NCBI GenBank assembly: GCA_022486625.1
Contig: JAKVKH010000003.1
Location: 104,215-168,214, forward strand
Length of the DNA: 64,000 nt
DNA from: Butyrivibrio sp.
GTDB lineage: Bacteria > Bacillota > Clostridia > Lachnospirales > Lachnospiraceae
Direction: 5' to 3'
Numbering within the stretch: position 1 is the stretch's first letter; each line of letters starts with the position of its first letter. The notes under the pieces were generated by a model that was not told the origin of the DNA, made no database searches, and worked only from the letters and a program-made list of their open reading frames with translations. Shown piece by piece: positions 35,265 through 44,925 of this stretch. The position numbers and the translations under genes were made by a program.

Positions 35265-35542
35265 CTGTCTGTTTCTCCTTAATTATAAATAATAATGTCT
35301 TTTTCTGCAATCAGTGCCTGCAGATGAATCTGATAAATGGAATATGTGGCGAGGTGCCATTTGATCCGGATAGTCCGGTCAGTGTACAAAGAAGGAAAAT
35401 CTTTGTCAGAGAGAATGCTATAATACAGTAAGGCATCAGAAACTGTCAACAGGAAGTTCTTGACGAACGTGTGTTTTGCATGATAACCTTATCAGATATG
35501 CGTTTAAGATAAAAACTGATATAACTGGAGATTACTTTATCA
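35265..35542. other. rpn-jetA intergenic region
   Basis: Over 278 bases there is no gene. It has three short palindromes: TCTGCA/TGCAGA (35304-35309, 35319-35324), TGGC/GCCA (35347-35359 region) and CCGGA/TCCGG (35366-35370, 35374-35378). An extended -10 box TGCTATAAT is at 35416-35424. TTGACG at 35460-35465 with GATAAC at 35482 is a second weak promoter candidate. Confidence 0.5.
35416..35424 (+). promoter_or_regulatory. extended -10 promoter candidate for jetABC
   Basis: TGCTATAAT combines the TGn extension with a perfect TATAAT at 35419-35424. No good -35 box is 17 bases upstream, which is common for extended -10 promoters. It is 119 bases before jetA. Confidence 0.45.
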
Positions 35543-36985
35543 ATGATTTTAAAAAACCGTATCCCGCAGGACTTCTACAAGCTGTTTCGTACGAAGAACC
35601 GGGATTCTTATGAAATGCTTCTGATTGCTGTTTATGATGCAGATCAGGAGGTTTTTGCAGCGCTCGGACTTACTGAGGAGGAATGCAGATCCATCATCAG
35701 TGACACGATCGCTCTTTTTCGTGTGAACTGGATGGAGGATGCAGAGGAAGACGCAGAGATGCCGGATCTGTCGCTGCAGGGGGCATCGCCATCCGGGATT
35801 CTGCTTCGTCTTGAAAGGTGGGGATGGCTCGTCAGAGATTACGATGAGAAACTCAATACCTATATTGTTTCCTTTCCGGAATACAGCCAGTTGTACATTG
35901 AACTGTTCAGAAAGCTTCGAAGCGAAGATGACAGCAGGGAACGTGCCAGTATTCTGTCTGTTTACAGCGCACTTTTTACCTATCATGCCGATCAGGATCA
36001 GAACGCCGATATTCTTGCCAATGCACTGACTACTTCACAGAATTTGAGCCAGCTTCTGTCCAATATGCATGACAGCATGCGCAGTTATTTTGAAGAGCTG
36101 TCCGGGCAGAAGGATTTTCTGGGCATTCAGGAGGTACTGGTCAATGAGATCAATAACAGCGACAGCAGAAAATATGCGATCTTAACGACGACGGACAGTT
36201 TTTACCGGTATAAAGAGGCAGTGAAGGAACTGATCAGTCAGATTCTGCATGAAAACGATGAACGTAAGCTTGCCTGTATAAGGCAAAAAGAAAATGCCGG
36301 GAACAACACCCTGCAGAGCCTTCGGGCGCAGCGCGGCGAAGAAGCCTGTGATGAAGTGAATCATACCGTATATGCGATTGAACGCGAATTTAATATGATT
36401 GAACGTAAATACAACCGTCTGATTGAGCAGAAATCCATTTTTGCAAAACGCGCACTGGCCAGAATGCACTACATTATGAATGAAGGTGCAGATGAGGAGA
36501 ACAATCTGGAATACCTGATCAGACTGTGTAACAAGAGAAATGACGCAGCGGAGATCATTGACGGACTTCGCGGCAGAATGAAGTTTTCGAAGCCTTTTTC
36601 ACATCTGGAAAACAACAGTTTCTATAACAAAAAAGACAGGACGGATCAGGCCTTTGCGCCTGCTGCCGTACAGGTACGTACGGAAACCGGATCGCAGATG
36701 GGAGATTTTGTGCCAAGGCCGCTGTATACCGGGCAGGAGCTGCGCCTTTTCCGGCAGAAGAACAGCAGAAACGGAATCTTTATGACAGATAAGGATACCG
36801 TACAGAACATGGAGGATCTGGAGAAGCTTTTATTCGTATGGCAGGAAACAACGGAAAATGCAGATGAGGGGAAAAGTGTTACGCTGGGAGACGATCTGCA
36901 TAATGAAAAGGGTCTTACATTTTCACAGTTGAAAATTTCTGCACATGAATCTTCAGAACAGGAAAGGACGACAGGTAATGTTTGA
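35543..36985 (+). CDS. jetA: Wadjet JetA / MksF-like kleisin subunit (DUF5716)
   Basis: The 480-residue protein matches the JetA (DUF5716) family. Residues 1-230 have the winged-helix-like kleisin N-terminus (ILKNRIPQDFYKLF, GILLRLERWGWLVRDY). Residues about 250-310 are helical and charged. The C-terminal part is Gln/Glu/Ser-rich. In Wadjet systems JetA bridges the two heads of the SMC-type JetC with JetB. The gene starts with GGAGATTACTTTATC-ATG. It overlaps jetB by 8 bases. Its coding pattern resembles that of jetC and of the chromosome, with no clear sign of recent transfer. Confidence 0.88.
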   Translation: MILKNRIPQDFYKLFRTKNRDSYEMLLIAVYDADQEVFAALGLTEEECRSIISDTIALFRVNWMEDAEEDAEMPDLSLQGASPSGILLRLERWGWLVRDYDEKLNTYIVSFPEYSQLYIELFRKLRSEDDSRERASILSVYSALFTYHADQDQNADILANALTTSQNLSQLLSNMHDSMRSYFEELSGQKDFLGIQEVLVNEINNSDSRKYAILTTTDSFYRYKEAVKELISQILHENDERKLACIRQKENAGNNTLQSLRAQRGEEACDEVNHTVYAIEREFNMIERKYNRLIEQKSIFAKRALARMHYIMNEGADEENNLEYLIRLCNKRNDAAEIIDGLRGRMKFSKPFSHLENNSFYNKKDRTDQAFAPAAVQVRTETGSQMGDFVPRPLYTGQELRLFRQKNSRNGIFMTDKDTVQNMEDLEKLLFVWQETTENADEGKSVTLGDDLHNEKGLTFSQLKISAHESSEQERTTGNV

Positions 36986-37616
36986 ATATATGGAAACGCT
37001 TTCTGCCGGTGAGCAGGAGGCACTGAGGAAGACCATTCAGGATCTGTTCCGGCAGACCTGTATTCTGCAGGTGAAATATGATCCTGCAACGCTTGAAGCA
37101 AGGGACAATCCGCGCTATGGCGTATGTGAAAGACATCGGGATTTTATTTCAGATTATCTTTCCGTGCTTGACTGCACCCTGCTGCATGATGCGCAGGAGC
37201 ATTTCTTCCGGATTGAAGGTGATGGGGTCCCGGTGGAACGGCTGTCTCTGGTTGCGACCAGAATCGTTATTCTGCTGAAGCTGATCTACCGTGACCGCAT
37301 GATGGGAGACGGACTCCGGGCTACCACAACGAGTCTGATGGAAATCCGTGAATATGGCAGAAATACCAATCTCATAACAAAGAAGCTGACAGGGACGGAA
37401 TGGACGGATGCGCTGTCTTTATTAAAAACGCATCAGATCATCGAACTGCCGGGCGCAATCGGTAACATGGAAGATGATACACCGATTTATATTTACCATA
37501 CGATCAACATATTCTGTCCTGCGGCAGAAATCGGAGAAGTGGTAGCAAAATACAGGGCAGAGGAGGAAGAAAGTGAAACAGGCGAAGAAGATCTTCACGA
37601 GAATGTGTCTGAATAA
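36978..37616 (+). CDS. jetB: Wadjet JetB / MksE-like subunit (DUF4194)
   Basis: The 212-residue protein matches the DUF4194/JetB family. It has two winged-helix-type segments, with ARDNPRYGVCERHRDFISDYL, and LRATTTSLMEIREYGRNTN near the middle. JetB is the KITE-like partner that binds the JetA kleisin. ATG 36978 sits 8 bases inside jetA; AGGACGACAGGT precedes it. The protein ends in an acidic tail (EEEESETGEEDLHE). Its end overlaps the start of jetC by 44 bases, so the three genes are tightly coupled. Confidence 0.86.
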   Translation: MFEYMETLSAGEQEALRKTIQDLFRQTCILQVKYDPATLEARDNPRYGVCERHRDFISDYLSVLDCTLLHDAQEHFFRIEGDGVPVERLSLVATRIVILLKLIYRDRMMGDGLRATTTSLMEIREYGRNTNLITKKLTGTEWTDALSLLKTHQIIELPGAIGNMEDDTPIYIYHTINIFCPAAEIGEVVAKYRAEEEESETGEEDLHENVSE

Positions 37617-40600
37617 CTGGGGCGGAATCGATACAAAAGTTCTTGAATTCAATGAATATGTAAATCTGTTCAGCGGAAAAAGCGGATCCGGAAAATCAAC
37701 CGTTATGGATGCCATTCAGGTCATTCTGTACGGAAGCTTTTCACCGAATTTTCTGAACCGTGCGGCGGATGATTCCAAAAACAAGCGAAGCGTTTTAAGC
37801 TACCTTCGAGGGGAACAGAAGGACGGTTCTGCAAACCGAGAAGGAGAGGATTTCTGCGCTGCCATTGTCCTGGAAATCAAAGACACAGGGAAAGATACAT
37901 ATACCTGCGCCGGACTTGCATGTGAAATCGGTAAAAATGATTCTGAAATCCGTAAATATGTTTTTTTCTCCCATGCGGGCAGAATGCCGGAAAATCATTA
38001 TATCAATGACAACGGACTTCCTTTTACAAATAAAGAAATACGTGATTTCGTAAATGTACGCGGAGCAGAATCAGAAGCAAGGGAAGCTGCTGTCTGCAGA
38101 GTGTATTCTTCAAGAGAAGCCTATCTTGGCATCCTCTATGACCAGATTCTGGGCTATATTGACGGGAACCGCTTCACTACCATGGAAAAGAGTGCAATTG
38201 CACTGAAAATGACAAACGGTACGGGGCAGTTCATCCGGGACTACATGTTCCCGCGTGCAAGCGGCGAGACCATTGAAAAAATAAGTGAACAGCTCGGAAG
38301 CTACCGCAGTATCCGGGAAAAAATCGAAGACCTTCGTAAAAGGATCGAACTGCTGGATCAGGTACATGTCTCCGGAATTGAAATTACAAAAACAAAAGCA
38401 GACATCCTGCATGCAGAGCGCATGATTCAGTGTATCGAGATCGAGGACCTGCTGTCAAAAATTGAAGCAGGACAGGAAGAAAGCGGGAATCTGCAGAAGG
38501 AGCTGGACCGTCTGGACCATGTCAGACAGGAACTTGAGGAAAATGCAGCAGACCTTGATGAACAGCTGATTCAGGTGGAGGCAGATTTAAATGCCACTGA
38601 CCTTGGAAGGAAAAAAGAGCATCTGAAGGAACTGAGCGACCGGAGCCGTCTTCTTTCAGAGCGTTCAGGGCAATGGATCAATATTCTGACCGGGCTTTCA
38701 AAATGGAGTGAAGATGAAGTTGTAACAGATTATGTCAGCAATACGCTCCTTAACAGCATCGATGAACTGCAAAACGGTAACGTCAGTAATGAACAGATTG
38801 AAAAGCTTCAGACAAAGCTCTCTGATGTACGCGAAATCATCGACGGGGAATACGACGATGCAAGAACACAGCTTCGTGAAATCAGGAATGAGCTTACTGA
38901 TCGACAGAAAATGGTTGATGATATCAAAAACAACCGTAAGCCATACGGCAAAGATCTCCAGCAGGCAAGAATGCTTCTTGAAGATAAGCTGAAAGCTGCA
39001 TTTGACGGCAGTGTTCATGTTCATATTTTTGCCGATCTGTTTGAAGTTACAGATGAAGAATGGAAAAATGCAATTGAAGGACGCCTGTCAAAGATCAAGA
39101 CGTCACTGATTACTGAGCCGAAGTATGCCCATCGTGCGGCTGCAATTTTCCGTGAAATGAAGCAGTTTGAAGAAGTAAATCTGATCAATTCTGCCGCGAT
39201 CAGGGACAGCGATCCGCACCCGGCAGAGCATTCGCTTTATGAAGCGGTTTCTGCGTCAGACGCTTATGTGGATATCTGCTTAAAGCGTTACCTCGGGCAC
39301 ATCATCAAATGCCGCAGCGTCGAAGAACTTGAACAGGTGCATGACGGCGTGACACCGGACTGTTATTCCTACAGTAACTTTATTTTCCGTCACCTTCGCA
39401 GCAGGGACTATATCAATTTTGCATGCATCGGCAGCAGAGTATCCAGAACGAAGCTTTCGGAATATGAAGAAGAATGCAGACAGCTGCAGACACAGACAGA
39501 GGAACTTGAAAATACAACGGCAAGGCTGAAAAACGCACGTGATTTTGAAAGCCTTCGCACAAATGATGCGTCATATTATGCATCCATATCAGATGCAGGC
39601 AGACAGCTGAAAAAAGTGCTGGCGGAGCGGGAAGACCTTGAAGAAGTTATCCGTTCTCTTCAGGAAGGCCAGTATCACGAAATTGAGGAGAAGAGAAACC
39701 GCCTGACAGCAGAGAAAAATGAGCTGCAGAAAAAAGTTCACGAGAATCAGAAGCTCTTTAATGAAAAGACCGGTCTGAAGGGACGACTTGACGGAGAAAT
39801 TGAAAGCAGACAGCAGGTTCTTACAGAAAAGAAAATCGGTTATGTTTCCAATGAAGATCTTGAAAAAGAGGTGCAGGCTGAACTTTCGAAGGCGAACGGG
39901 CAGACGGTCCGTAGCCGAAAGCTGCATGAGATCACAATTCTTGAAACAAAGCAGCAGGAAGAAGCAGAAAAGCTTCAGACGGCCAGAAACCGCTACATCA
40001 AGGAATTCAACCCCGTGGACCTTTCCGGAGCAGAGAAGGACAATGAGAAGTATGATCAGCTGCTGCAGGACTACAGGCAGAACTATGAGCCAAGGTATCA
40101 GTCTGACTTTGAACATCAGTGCAAGGTGGTATACCAGAGCCTTCGGGACAATGTGATCGCCACAATTCACGGCGACATCAAGGCTGCAAAGCGGCACGCA
40201 CAGGAGATTAACAGGATGCTGCGGGATACAAATTTCTCCGACAGCATGTATCAGATCCGCGTGGAAGCAGCCAGAAACGAGAACGGACAGTTCTACGAGA
40301 TGCTGATGGCACCCGAACTTGACAGCAAAAACATCAATAACGAAGGTTTTGACGGACAGCTGAGCTTCGGAGACGATTCTTTTTACCATAAATATGAGCA
40401 GAAGATTCAGCTTCTGACAGAGAAATTCATGCCGGTACAGCCGGGTGATGATGCCAGAGCTGTCGAACAGCGCCGCAGAGATATGGAACAGTACGCGGAT
40501 TACCGTAACTACCTGAATTTCAGCATGTATGAGGAAGTACATGATGCAGACGGAAATGTCCTCCGGCAGAATATGGTCGATGATATGGCAGGCAGAGATT

Positions 40601-40962
40601 CCGGCGGTGAGGGACAGAACCCGAAATACGTAGCGCTTCTGGCAGGCTTTGCCATGCTGTATATGCAGCAGAGTAACCGTGATTCCAGAATCCGCCTCGT
40701 GCTTCTGGATGAAGCCTTTTCCAAGATGGATCAGGAGCGAAGCGCAGTATGTCTTAAATATGCACGAAAGCTTGATCTGCAGCTCATTGTATGTGTTCCG
40801 GACGAACGGCTGCAGTCGCTGATCCGAAATGTGGACTGTGTATACGGATTCCGCAGATATATGAACCGGATTTCCATGATGCATATTGATAAAGGGGATT
40901 ATCTGAAGATGCTTGAAGGCGATGACCTTGGGGAAAAAGCTGGTGAAGCAGCCGGGATGTAA
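37573..40962 (+). CDS. jetC: Wadjet JetC / MksB-like SMC ATPase
   Basis: The 1129-residue protein is an SMC-like ATPase. The Walker A motif is GKSGSGKST at residues 35-43. Residues about 250-490 and 660-860 are long coiled-coil arms around a hinge (about 490-660). The C-terminal head has the signature SGGEGQNPKY at about 1010 and Walker B with D1046-E1047 in VLLDEAFSKMD. It would bind ATP at the heads and extrude or trap DNA loops. The start is GTG, selected by AGGAGG six bases upstream at 37561-37566. It follows jetB with a 44-base overlap. A jetD nuclease gene is missing downstream. Confidence 0.93.
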   Translation: MKQAKKIFTRMCLNNWGGIDTKVLEFNEYVNLFSGKSGSGKSTVMDAIQVILYGSFSPNFLNRAADDSKNKRSVLSYLRGEQKDGSANREGEDFCAAIVLEIKDTGKDTYTCAGLACEIGKNDSEIRKYVFFSHAGRMPENHYINDNGLPFTNKEIRDFVNVRGAESEAREAAVCRVYSSREAYLGILYDQILGYIDGNRFTTMEKSAIALKMTNGTGQFIRDYMFPRASGETIEKISEQLGSYRSIREKIEDLRKRIELLDQVHVSGIEITKTKADILHAERMIQCIEIEDLLSKIEAGQEESGNLQKELDRLDHVRQELEENAADLDEQLIQVEADLNATDLGRKKEHLKELSDRSRLLSERSGQWINILTGLSKWSEDEVVTDYVSNTLLNSIDELQNGNVSNEQIEKLQTKLSDVREIIDGEYDDARTQLREIRNELTDRQKMVDDIKNNRKPYGKDLQQARMLLEDKLKAAFDGSVHVHIFADLFEVTDEEWKNAIEGRLSKIKTSLITEPKYAHRAAAIFREMKQFEEVNLINSAAIRDSDPHPAEHSLYEAVSASDAYVDICLKRYLGHIIKCRSVEELEQVHDGVTPDCYSYSNFIFRHLRSRDYINFACIGSRVSRTKLSEYEEECRQLQTQTEELENTTARLKNARDFESLRTNDASYYASISDAGRQLKKVLAEREDLEEVIRSLQEGQYHEIEEKRNRLTAEKNELQKKVHENQKLFNEKTGLKGRLDGEIESRQQVLTEKKIGYVSNEDLEKEVQAELSKANGQTVRSRKLHEITILETKQQEEAEKLQTARNRYIKEFNPVDLSGAEKDNEKYDQLLQDYRQNYEPRYQSDFEHQCKVVYQSLRDNVIATIHGDIKAAKRHAQEINRMLRDTNFSDSMYQIRVEAARNENGQFYEMLMAPELDSKNINNEGFDGQLSFGDDSFYHKYEQKIQLLTEKFMPVQPGDDARAVEQRRRDMEQYADYRNYLNFSMYEEVHDADGNVLRQNMVDDMAGRDSGGEGQNPKYVALLAGFAMLYMQQSNRDSRIRLVLLDEAFSKMDQERSAVCLKYARKLDLQLIVCVPDERLQSLIRNVDCVYGFRRYMNRISMMHIDKGDYLKMLEGDDLGEKAGEAAGM

Positions 40963-41004
40963 GTATTATGAGAAGGCTGACCTGTGCTGAAAACAGATCA
41001 GAAT

Positions 41005-41033
41005 TTGCAGATTGACACAGGCTATGCTACATT
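41005..41033 (+). promoter_or_regulatory. promoter of the radical-SAM / RNase G operon
   Basis: TTGCAG (41005-41010), a 17-base spacer and TACATT (41028-41033) preceded by TGC (an extended -10). A TTGACA at 41012 is not well spaced from any -10 box. It lies in the 110-base gap after jetC. Confidence 0.5.
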
Positions 41034-41072
41034 TAATGGGTGAAGTCAGCCTGTTCTGGAAAGGTAAAATGC

Positions 41073-42947
41073 ATGAATGAAAAACTTGCGCTTTCGGATG
41101 AGATACTGCTGAGTGTCGACAAACCGGAGCGCTATATCGGAAGTGAAATCAACAGTGTTGTAAAAAATAAAGAGGATGTGAAGCTGCGCTTTGCATTCTG
41201 TTTTCCTGATGTGTATGAAATCGGCATGTCACATCTTGGCATACAGATTCTGTACGGACTGTTTAATTCCTATCAGGATGTCTGGTGCGAAAGAGTCTAT
41301 TCTCCCTGGGTAGATCTTGATAAGATCATGAGGGAGAAGCATATACCGCTTTTTACGCTGGAATCACAGGATCCGGTAAAAGAATTTGATTTTCTGGGAT
41401 TTACGCTTCAGTATGAAATGTGCTATACGAATATTCTGCAGGTGCTGGATCTGTCCGGAATTCCGCTTCTTACCGCGGAGCGTACATGGGATGATCCGAT
41501 TGTCATCGGCGGAGGCCCCTGCAGCTATAATCCGGAGCCGATTGCAGATTTTTTCGATCTGTTCTACATCGGTGAAGGTGAAACGATGTACCGTACACTT
41601 TTTGACCTGTATGAGAAGGCCAGAAAAGACGGGACATCACGCTTTGATTTCCTTGTTCAGTGCGCAAAACTGCCTGGAATCTATGTGCCTTCCCTGTATG
41701 ACGTGACCTATAAAGAGGATGGAACCATCAGGGCGATGACGCCGAATACTGCTGGTATTCCTTCCCATGTAACCAAAGAAATGTGCACGGATATTTCAGA
41801 AGCATATTATCCGATGGATCCTGTAGTACCGTTTATCAAGGCAACACAGGACCGTGTGGTTCTGGAAATCATGCGCGGCTGTATCCGCGGCTGCAGATTC
41901 TGCCAGGCAGGCCAGCTCTATCGTCCGCTTCGTGAGCGTGACGTAAAGGTACTTGAGCAATACGCACTTCGCATGCTGCAGAGTACAGGCCAGGAGGAAA
42001 TTTCCTTAAGTTCCTTAAGCTCCAGTGATTATTCACAGCTGCCGGAACTGGTAGACTTTCTGATTAAAGAATGCGGAGATCGCAAAATCAATATTTCATT
42101 GCCGTCACTGCGAATTGATGCTTTTTCTCTTGATGTTATGAGTAAGGTGCAGGATGTCCGTAAGAGTTCACTGACCTTTGCCCCGGAAGCAGGTTCTCAG
42201 AGGCTTCGGGATGTTATCAACAAGGGACTGACGGAGAAAGATATTCTGGGCGGTGCCCGGAAGGCTTTTGAAGGCGGATGGAACCGTGTAAAGCTGTATT
42301 TCATGCTGGGACTTCCGACAGAGACAGAGGAAGATATTCTGGGCATCGGCGACATCGCCAACAAGGTCGCAGCAGAGTATTTTGATACACTTCCCAAGGA
42401 AAAAAGAGGCGGCAGAACCATTGAAATTGTAGCCAGCACTTCATTTTTTGTTCCGAAGCCGTTTACACCCTTCCAGTGGGCACCGATGAATACCAAAGAG
42501 CAGTTTCTGGATAAGGCCAATCAGACAAGGCGCGGCATCATGGCGCAGCTGAATCAGAAGCACATCAAATATAACTGGCATGAGGCGGATGCTTCCATGA
42601 TGGAGGGAATCCTGGCGCGCGGTGACAGAAAACTCTGCAGGGTTATTCTGGATGCCTATAAAAAGGGCTGTATTTATGACGCCTGGGGCGAATATTTCCG
42701 TTTTGACACGTGGATGGAAACCTTTAAGGAGGACGGTATTGATCCGTTTTTCTATACGACAAGACAGCGGTATGAGGATGAAATCTTTCCATGGGACATT
42801 CTGGACTGCGGCGTGAATAAGAAGTTTTTGTACCGCGAATGGCAGAATGCCATTGCAGAAACAGTATCTCCGAACTGCAGACAGAAATGTATGGGATGCG
42901 GAGCAGGACATTATGGCGTAGGTGTCTGCATGGAGGAAAAGAAATGA
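41073..42947 (+). CDS. B12-binding-type radical SAM protein (TIGR03960 family)
   Basis: The roughly 624-residue protein has an N-terminal part resembling a cobalamin-binding domain (about 30-180) and a radical SAM domain (about 260-480). The iron-sulfur cysteines are in MRGCIRGCRFCQAG (Cx3Cx2C). In the C-terminal part are C-rich NCRQKCMGCGAG motifs. The family's substrate is not established. It is always paired with a DUF2344 protein, as here. ATG 41073 has GGAAAGG upstream, chosen over GTG 41040. It ends in an ATGA overlap with the next gene. Confidence 0.9.
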   Translation: MNEKLALSDEILLSVDKPERYIGSEINSVVKNKEDVKLRFAFCFPDVYEIGMSHLGIQILYGLFNSYQDVWCERVYSPWVDLDKIMREKHIPLFTLESQDPVKEFDFLGFTLQYEMCYTNILQVLDLSGIPLLTAERTWDDPIVIGGGPCSYNPEPIADFFDLFYIGEGETMYRTLFDLYEKARKDGTSRFDFLVQCAKLPGIYVPSLYDVTYKEDGTIRAMTPNTAGIPSHVTKEMCTDISEAYYPMDPVVPFIKATQDRVVLEIMRGCIRGCRFCQAGQLYRPLRERDVKVLEQYALRMLQSTGQEEISLSSLSSSDYSQLPELVDFLIKECGDRKINISLPSLRIDAFSLDVMSKVQDVRKSSLTFAPEAGSQRLRDVINKGLTEKDILGGARKAFEGGWNRVKLYFMLGLPTETEEDILGIGDIANKVAAEYFDTLPKEKRGGRTIEIVASTSFFVPKPFTPFQWAPMNTKEQFLDKANQTRRGIMAQLNQKHIKYNWHEADASMMEGILARGDRKLCRVILDAYKKGCIYDAWGEYFRFDTWMETFKEDGIDPFFYTTRQRYEDEIFPWDILDCGVNKKFLYREWQNAIAETVSPNCRQKCMGCGAGHYGVGVCMEEKK

Positions 42948-43669
42948 TCAAGATCAGACTGAAATTTTCCAAGAACGGTCCGATCCGTTTCATCGGTCAT
43001 CTGGACGTCATGCGTTATTTCCAGAAGGTGAACCGGAGAGCCGGAATTGACATTAAATATTCAGAAGGCTATAGCCCGCACCAGGTATTGTCTTTTGCTC
43101 TGCCGCTGGGCGTTGGTTCGACCAGTGACGGTGAATATCTGGATATGACATTGAACAGTATGGAGAGCCTTGAAGACGTGATCAGCCGTCTGAACGGTGC
43201 GATGAACGAGGGCATCGTGATTCTGGACGGCAGGCAGCTTCCGGAAGTAACGCCAAAGGCCATGACCGTGGTCGCTGCTGCGGAATACATGGTATCTTTC
43301 CGTGAAGGCAAGGCACCGGACTGTGACTGGGAAAAACTTCTGATGGAATACTATGCGCAGGACCATCTGGAAGCAACCAAAAAAGGCAAGGCAGGGGAGC
43401 ACGTCATCGATATGAAGCCGCTGATCTTCAGAATGGAGGTTACGCCGGCGCATCAGATTCACATGCTGGTCAAGGCCGGCAGTATCAATCATATCAAGCC
43501 GGCGCTGGTAATTGAAAGCTTTCTGCATACGCAGAATGAGGAGCTTAAGCCGTTTGCGCTGCAGGTACACCGGATGGATACCTATCTGCAGGCAGAGGAT
43601 GACAGGGGCACCTATATTGAACCCCTGATCTGTGATGCGCAGGGCTCCGGGAAAAGAGTGTATATATGA
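42944..43669 (+). CDS. DUF2344 radical-SAM-associated protein (TIGR03936 family)
   Basis: The roughly 241-residue protein is the usual companion of the TIGR03960 radical SAM protein. It starts MIKIRLKFSKNGPIRFIGHLD, typical of the family, and has YSEGYSPHQVLSFALPLGVG. It has no iron-sulfur cysteines of its own. The function is unknown. Some genomes have both halves fused, which suggests a complex. TGGAGGAAAAGAA precedes the ATG, and overlaps on both ends (ATGA with each neighbour) show translational coupling. Confidence 0.9.
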   Translation: MIKIRLKFSKNGPIRFIGHLDVMRYFQKVNRRAGIDIKYSEGYSPHQVLSFALPLGVGSTSDGEYLDMTLNSMESLEDVISRLNGAMNEGIVILDGRQLPEVTPKAMTVVAAAEYMVSFREGKAPDCDWEKLLMEYYAQDHLEATKKGKAGEHVIDMKPLIFRMEVTPAHQIHMLVKAGSINHIKPALVIESFLHTQNEELKPFALQVHRMDTYLQAEDDRGTYIEPLICDAQGSGKRVYI

Positions 43670-44913
43670 ATCAGATCATTGTGACGCAGCAGAATCAGGA
43701 ATGGCTTTACTGCGCACTGATTAACGATCATCTGGAATATATGGAATGGGAAGCGGATGACCATACGGATGAAATCCGGATCGGCCGGGTTGAAAATATC
43801 GTAGAGAACATTCATGCGGCATTTATCCGCTATGATAAGGAACAGACCGGATATCTGTCGCTGAAGGATGTTGTGCCGAAGGCCGTTTTAAATCGTACAT
43901 TCCATGAAGGAGACCGTCTTCGCTGCGGCGATGATGTGGCAGTGCAGATCAGGTCTGCAGCCCTTAAAACCAAGCAGCCGCACCTGACCTGTCAGCTTGC
44001 GTTTGCCGGCAGATACTGTGTATTGACACTTGGTAAAAAAGGAGTCGGCTGCTCTTTAAAACTCAGCGGGCAGGTACGTGAGCGCCTGATCCGTGAAGTA
44101 CGGGAGAAACTGAGATCAGAAACTCCGAAGGTTTCAGAACATGGTCCTGAACTTGTCTTTTCAGAGGATTATGGAATCCTTCTGCGGACAGAAGCCGGGA
44201 ATGAAGGAACATCACCTGACGACGTTTATGCAGACATTCATGACGCTTTAAACAGAATGCAGGAACTTCTCGGCAGAGGCCGGTTACTTTGTCTGTACAG
44301 TGTCCTGTACCGGAAAGATGATGTTCTGGCCGTCAATGATCATCTGATGAACCTTTATCATTTCTGTAAAAGAGCAGATGCAAAAGCAGGGAAGATACTG
44401 ACAGATGATTCATCAATGCTGAATATGATCATGCAGACTGATCTGATCCGCATGCATCCGGAACTGGAAAAGGAATATCATAATCCGGAAGAGTCAAATC
44501 TGAAACTTCTGTACGGACTCGGTTCCAAAATGGAGGAATGCCTGCAGAAAAAGGTATGGCTGAAATCCGGCGGCTATCTGGTCATTGAACAGACGGAAGC
44601 CATGAATGTCATTGATGTAAATACCGGGAAGAGCATTACCGGGAAAAAGAATATTTTCGAACAGATCAATCTGGAGGCGGCAGCCGAAAGTCTGCGCCAG
44701 ATCAGACTCAGAAATCTCTCAGGAATGATCATGATTGATTTCATCAATATGGATGATCCGGATGCTTATGAAAGACTGCAGGCGGAAATCGAAAGACTGG
44801 CGCTTCTGGATCCTGTCCGGGTGCAGTTCACTGACTTTACGGGGCTTGGAATTGCAGAGCTGACAAGATCGAAAAAAGGTAAATCTCTTATTGACAATCA
44901 GAATATCCAGTGA
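43666..44913 (+). CDS. rng: ribonuclease G/E
   Basis: The 415-residue protein is of the RNase G/E type found in Clostridia. It has an S1-like region (about 35-100: IGRVENIVENIHAAFI and GYLSLKDV) and a catalytic DNase I-like region with VIDVNTGKS and MIMIDFINM, whose Asp residues hold Mg. It processes 5S and 16S rRNA and degrades mRNA. It starts in an ATGA overlap with the DUF2344 gene. The -35 box of the L21 operon lies inside its last codons. It lacks the large RNase E scaffold domain. Confidence 0.94.
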   Translation: MNQIIVTQQNQEWLYCALINDHLEYMEWEADDHTDEIRIGRVENIVENIHAAFIRYDKEQTGYLSLKDVVPKAVLNRTFHEGDRLRCGDDVAVQIRSAALKTKQPHLTCQLAFAGRYCVLTLGKKGVGCSLKLSGQVRERLIREVREKLRSETPKVSEHGPELVFSEDYGILLRTEAGNEGTSPDDVYADIHDALNRMQELLGRGRLLCLYSVLYRKDDVLAVNDHLMNLYHFCKRADAKAGKILTDDSSMLNMIMQTDLIRMHPELEKEYHNPEESNLKLLYGLGSKMEECLQKKVWLKSGGYLVIEQTEAMNVIDVNTGKSITGKKNIFEQINLEAAAESLRQIRLRNLSGMIMIDFINMDDPDAYERLQAEIERLALLDPVRVQFTDFTGLGIAELTRSKKGKSLIDNQNIQ

Positions 44914-44922
44914 TACTATAAT
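44891..44922 (+). promoter_or_regulatory. promoter of the L21 operon
   Basis: TTGACA (44891-44896), then TACTAT (44914-44919, 17-base spacer) or the better -10 TATAAT (44917-44922, 20-base spacer). The -35 lies in the rng coding sequence. Confidence 0.65.
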
Positions 44923-44925
44923 CAA

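Noticed and set aside
35460..35488. TTGACG-N16-GATAAC as the jetA promoter
   Set aside because: The -10 match is poor. The extended -10 at 35416 is better, although neither is certain.
39589..40884. 431-codon open frame antisense to jetC
   Set aside because: It is the mirror of a coding frame in a long coiled-coil gene, has no start signal and no recognisable domain.
40963..41072. A jetD gene after jetC
   Set aside because: Only 110 bases separate jetC from the radical-SAM start; no DUF2220-like frame fits on either strand.
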